A stretch of 64,000 nucleotides of DNA, from positions 2,418,001 through 2,482,000 of the forward strand of contig OY730477.1 in assembly GCA_963422745.1 (NCBI GenBank). Reading direction: 5' to 3'. This DNA comes from G963422745 sp963422745 (GTDB lineage Bacteria; Actinomycetota; Acidimicrobiia; Acidimicrobiales; Aldehydirespiratoraceae). Below, piece by piece: positions 61,219 to 64,000 of this stretch. The stretch's first letter is position 1. Each line of letters opens with the position of its first letter. Made by a program: the position numbers and the translations under genes. Below the pieces are notes generated by a model. The model saw only the letters and a list, made by a program, of their open reading frames with translations, ran no database searches and was not told where the DNA came from.

Positions 61219-63833
61219 CCGGTCGATGGGTCGTCGACTTCGACTCGCCCGACTCGCCCGACAAGGCCATCCTCGGCGGGAAGGGTGCTGGCCTTGCGAG
61301 CATGACCGCGGCCGGCCTCCCCGTTCCGCCTGGGTTCACAATCACGACCGACGCCTGTCGGGCCTACTTCGAGTCCGAACGCACGATCCCCGACGGGCTC
61401 TGGGCCGAGGTGGACGAAGCCGTCGCGCGCCTCGAAGACAACACGCAGAAGACATTCGGAGGTTCGCAGGTCCCCCTGCTCGTCTCCGTTCGCTCCGGAG
61501 CTCCGGTCTCGATGCCGGGGATGATGGACACGGTGCTCAACCTCGGGATGTCGCCACAGACAGCCGACGCGCTCGAACGACAGACGGGCTACAGCGGGTT
61601 CGGGTGGGACAGCTACCGGCGGTTCGTGCAGATGTACGCCGAGATCGTCCTCGGTATCTCGCCGGCCCGCGTCCGTGTCCCTGCCGATGTCGTGGGAGCG
61701 ACGGCCATCCGATCGTTGCGCCACACGATCCGGGACCGGTCCGGCAGCCAGGTTCCCGACGAACCGATGGAGCAGCTGCGTAGCACCATCACCGCCGTGT
61801 TCGACTCGTGGATGAATCGGCGCGCCATCGACTACCGCTCCCTCAACTCGATCCCCGAGGACCTGTTCACAGCCGTCAACGTGCAAGCGATGGTCTTCGG
61901 CAACAGCGGCGACAACTCCGGAACAGGCGTGTTGTTCACCCGGAACCCGACGACCGGCGAGCGCGAGATGTACGGCGAGTACCTCCAGAACGCGCAGGGC
62001 GAGGACTTGGTGGCCGGGCTCCGAACACCGCAACCGGTCGCGGCGCTCGCCGAGCAGCAGCCCGAACTCCACGCTGAGCTGCTCGACGTGGCACAGCGCC
62101 TCGAAGAGACCTACCGGGACGCCCAGGACATCGAGTTCACCATCGAACGCGGCCAGCTCTTCCTGCTCCAGACCCGCACCGCGAAGCGCACGGGGCGGGC
62201 CGCGATCCGCTCAGCCGTAGAGATGGTCGACGAGGGCCTGATCGACCGCGACGAGGCCGTCCGACGAATCAGTCCCGACCGCCTCAACGAACTCCTCCAC
62301 CCGGTCGTGCAGCCCGATAGCACGACCGTGCGCCTCGTAACCGGACTCGCCGCCTCCCCCGGCGGAGCGACCGGCATCGTCACCTTCGACGCCGACGAAG
62401 CCGTCGAGCTCACCGAAGCGGGCCACCACGTCATCTTGGTGCGCCACGAGACCAGCCCCGACGACTTCCACGGGATGGTCGCCGCCAAGGCGGTCGTCAC
62501 GAGCCGAGGCGGGGTCACGTCGCACGCGGCCGTCGTCGCACGGGGGATGGGCAAGAGCTGCGTCGTCGGCTGTGAGGACGTGTTCGTCGACTACGTGAAG
62601 CAGCTCTTCGAGACGCCGACCACCCGCGTCAGCGCTGGCGACACCATCACCGTCGACGGCACGACCGGCGAGGTCTACGCAGGACGGGTTCGCCTCGTCG
62701 AGCCCGATCTCGACGACCACTACGACCGCCTCATGGGCTGGGTCGACGACATCCGCGACCTAGCCGTGCGGGCCAACGCCGACACCGGCACCGATGCCGA
62801 GATCGCCCGCCGTTTCGGCGCCGAGGGGATCGGGCTGTGTCGAACCGAGCACATGTTCTTCGACGGCGAACGCATCGAGGCGATGCGACGCATGATCATG
62901 GCTCGCAACGAGGTGGCGCGAGCCGAAGCACTCGCCGAGCTGGAGCCGTTCCAGACCGACGACTTCGAGCGGCTCTTCGAGGCGATGGAGGGCCACCCCG
63001 TCACGATCCGACTACTCGATCCGCCGCTGCATGAGTTTCTCCCCGGCCATGGCGACACCAGCGCCGCGCTGGTCGACCGCAAGCTGCAGCTGCGCCTGGC
63101 TGGCGACCTGTCGCGCATCGATGCGCTGCTCGAAGAGATCGCCGAACTACAAGACACCCTCGAACAGATCGAGCGGCTCGAGGAGGCGAATCCGATGCTC
63201 GGGCACCGGGGATGCCGGCTCGGTGTGACGTTCCCGGAGATCACCCGCATGCAGTGTCGAGCGATCTTCACCGCCGCGAGCCGGCGGGCCGAACAGGGCG
63301 CGAACGTCGAAGTGGAGATCATGGTGCCGCTCGTCGCGTGGGCCACTGAACTCGAGAACCAACGGGCACTCATCGAGAGCGTCGCCAAGGACACCCTCGG
63401 CTCCGCTTCCACCGTGAAGTGGCGGGTCGGGACGATGATCGAACTGCCCCGGGCCGCGCTCACCGCAAACGAGATCTGCGAGCACGCAGACTTCGTGAGC
63501 TTCGGCACGAACGATCTCACCCAGACAACGCTCGGCCTGAGCCGAGACGACTCGTCACGGTTCCTGCCCGGCTACGTCCGCAAGGGAATCGTTCCGGGCG
63601 ACCCGTTCCAGCACCTCGACAGGCATGGCGTGGGAAGCCTCGTGGCGACCGGAGTGGAGCGTGGCCGATCGACCAACCCGGCGATCAAGGTCGGCGTGTG
63701 CGGCGAGCATGGCGGCGACCCCGAGTCGATCGACTTCATCAGCCGCCTCGGTGTCGACTACGTGTCGTGCAGCCCCTATCGCGTGCCGATCGCCCGGCTG
63801 TCTGCAGCCCACGCGGCCCTGACGCAGGACTGA
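61215..63833 (+). CDS. ppdK: Pyruvate, phosphate dikinase
   Basis: 872 residues, the usual length, from GTG 61215. ILGGKGAGLASMTAAGLPVP, MDTVLNLGM and GVLFTRNPTTGEREMYGEYL are the nucleotide-binding part; VVTSRGGVTSHAAVVARGMG carries the phospho-His; GLCRTEHMFF and KVGVCGEHGGDPESIDF belong to the PEP/pyruvate domain. Interconverts pyruvate + ATP + Pi and PEP + AMP + PPi. Linked to the catabolic operon by a GTGA overlap, so it may channel pyruvate from ring cleavage into gluconeogenesis (inference). Confidence 0.95.
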   Translation: MTGRWVVDFDSPDSPDKAILGGKGAGLASMTAAGLPVPPGFTITTDACRAYFESERTIPDGLWAEVDEAVARLEDNTQKTFGGSQVPLLVSVRSGAPVSMPGMMDTVLNLGMSPQTADALERQTGYSGFGWDSYRRFVQMYAEIVLGISPARVRVPADVVGATAIRSLRHTIRDRSGSQVPDEPMEQLRSTITAVFDSWMNRRAIDYRSLNSIPEDLFTAVNVQAMVFGNSGDNSGTGVLFTRNPTTGEREMYGEYLQNAQGEDLVAGLRTPQPVAALAEQQPELHAELLDVAQRLEETYRDAQDIEFTIERGQLFLLQTRTAKRTGRAAIRSAVEMVDEGLIDRDEAVRRISPDRLNELLHPVVQPDSTTVRLVTGLAASPGGATGIVTFDADEAVELTEAGHHVILVRHETSPDDFHGMVAAKAVVTSRGGVTSHAAVVARGMGKSCVVGCEDVFVDYVKQLFETPTTRVSAGDTITVDGTTGEVYAGRVRLVEPDLDDHYDRLMGWVDDIRDLAVRANADTGTDAEIARRFGAEGIGLCRTEHMFFDGERIEAMRRMIMARNEVARAEALAELEPFQTDDFERLFEAMEGHPVTIRLLDPPLHEFLPGHGDTSAALVDRKLQLRLAGDLSRIDALLEEIAELQDTLEQIERLEEANPMLGHRGCRLGVTFPEITRMQCRAIFTAASRRAEQGANVEVEIMVPLVAWATELENQRALIESVAKDTLGSASTVKWRVGTMIELPRAALTANEICEHADFVSFGTNDLTQTTLGLSRDDSSRFLPGYVRKGIVPGDPFQHLDRHGVGSLVATGVERGRSTNPAIKVGVCGEHGGDPESIDFISRLGVDYVSCSPYRVPIARLSAAHAALTQD

Positions 63834-63837
63834 GTCG

Positions 63838-63866
63838 GCCGGCGCCGCCCTGAAAAGCGCCGCGGC
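63838..63866. terminator. GC-rich hairpin between convergent genes
   Basis: GGCGC (63841-63845) and GCGCC (63857-63861) with flanking GGCC/GGCC form a stem around CGCCCTGAAAA. It sits between the ppdK stop and the stop of the convergent gene; no long T run. Confidence 0.35.
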
Positions 63867-64000
63867 CTAAGAAACGGCGAACGCCGCTCCGAAGAGCGGC
63901 GCAATCGCGTACATCAGGAAGAGAAAGCCAGCATCCGATGGGATCAGCTCGGGAGGCACCTCCCTGCGGATTGCTTCGGCGATGCTGTCCAAGTGGCTCA
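63867..64000 (-). CDS. Membrane-protein C-terminus (partial, runs off right edge)
   Basis: The minus-strand frame is open from the window edge to TAG at 63869-63867. It reads SHLDSIAEAIRREVPPELIP and SDAGFLFLMYAIAPLFGAAF-AVS, a hydrophobic tail suggesting a membrane anchor. Forty-four residues are too few to name a family. A perfect hairpin GCCGCTC-CGAA-GAGCGGC (63883-63900) lies within the coding end. Confidence 0.5.
   Translation of the reverse strand, partial: SHLDSIAEAIRREVPPELIPSDAGFLFLMYAIAPLFGAAFAVS

Noticed and set aside
63883..63900. Perfect hairpin as ppdK terminator
   Set aside because: It lies inside the convergent gene's coding end and has no T run; the hairpin at 63838-63866 is better placed.
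1..64000. TGA as a general sense codon
   Set aside because: Most intact genes here end in TGA, often in ATGA/GTGA overlaps, so recoding must be local (selenocysteine), not genome-wide.

Overview
The window is high-GC DNA with tightly packed genes, ATGA/GTGA stop-start overlaps, GTG starts, an F420-type (LLM) oxidoreductase, an actinobacterial-type LexA box and several apparently leaderless promoters. This suggests an actinobacterium, possibly a marine or soil Acidimicrobiia-like lineage (inference). At least one gene of a known selenoprotein family carries an in-frame TGA, so the organism probably decodes UGA as selenocysteine.

Layout: (1) 1-4610, minus strand: a four-gene operon running off the left edge. 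It encodes an N6-adenine-type DNA methylase, a MORC-like GHKL ATPase joined to a histidine-kinase core, a receiver-domain protein and a metallo-beta-lactamase-fold protein. All junctions are ATGA overlaps, and it looks like an uncharacterised signalling/defence system. (2) 4.6-20.2 kb: a decayed accessory island with a HEPN-like pseudogene, a pPIWI-associated nuclease-domain gene, broken parDE, a dmdA-like remnant, AbiE (frameshifted toxin gene, intact antitoxin gene, two further partial copies), VapBC, a MazEF-type pair, transposase fragments, tRNA-end-like repeats, a LexA-box promoter and a NaeI-type restriction-modification locus whose nuclease gene is dead but whose methylase is intact. 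(3) 20.2-61.2 kb: a large catabolic region. It holds a linalool dehydratase/isomerase homologue with two in-frame TGA codons exactly at the two active-site cysteines, three sulfatases, an oligopeptide-type ABC importer with its own LuxR regulator, a GntR regulator, FAH-family and epoxide-hydrolase-like enzymes, VOC/extradiol-type proteins, acetoacetyl-CoA synthetase, a P450, a nitroreductase, NIPSNAP, a VanA-like Rieske oxygenase, an LLM oxidoreductase with an FMN reductase, a selenoprotein-B-family protein, an Fe-alcohol dehydrogenase/maleylacetate-reductase-like enzyme and an FAD aromatic hydroxylase. (4) Inside it, 49.77-52.7 kb is a clearly AT-richer insert with two paralogous lipoprotein genes and a secreted phospholipase A2/ricin-lectin gene. 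It is bracketed by two copies of a PhyH/LLM segment. (5) 61.2-63.8 kb: pyruvate phosphate dikinase, then the tail of a convergent membrane-protein gene.

How the genes may work together (inference): the catabolic region looks like uptake, desulfation, oxygenation (P450, Rieske, FAD hydroxylase), epoxide or ester hydrolysis, ring cleavage and thioester activation of a sulfated alicyclic, terpenoid or aromatic compound, under GntR and LuxR control. The substrate cannot be read from sequence. The most notable observation is the predicted double-selenocysteine linalool-dehydratase-like enzyme, with an E. coli fdhF-like SECIS hairpin behind its second TGA.
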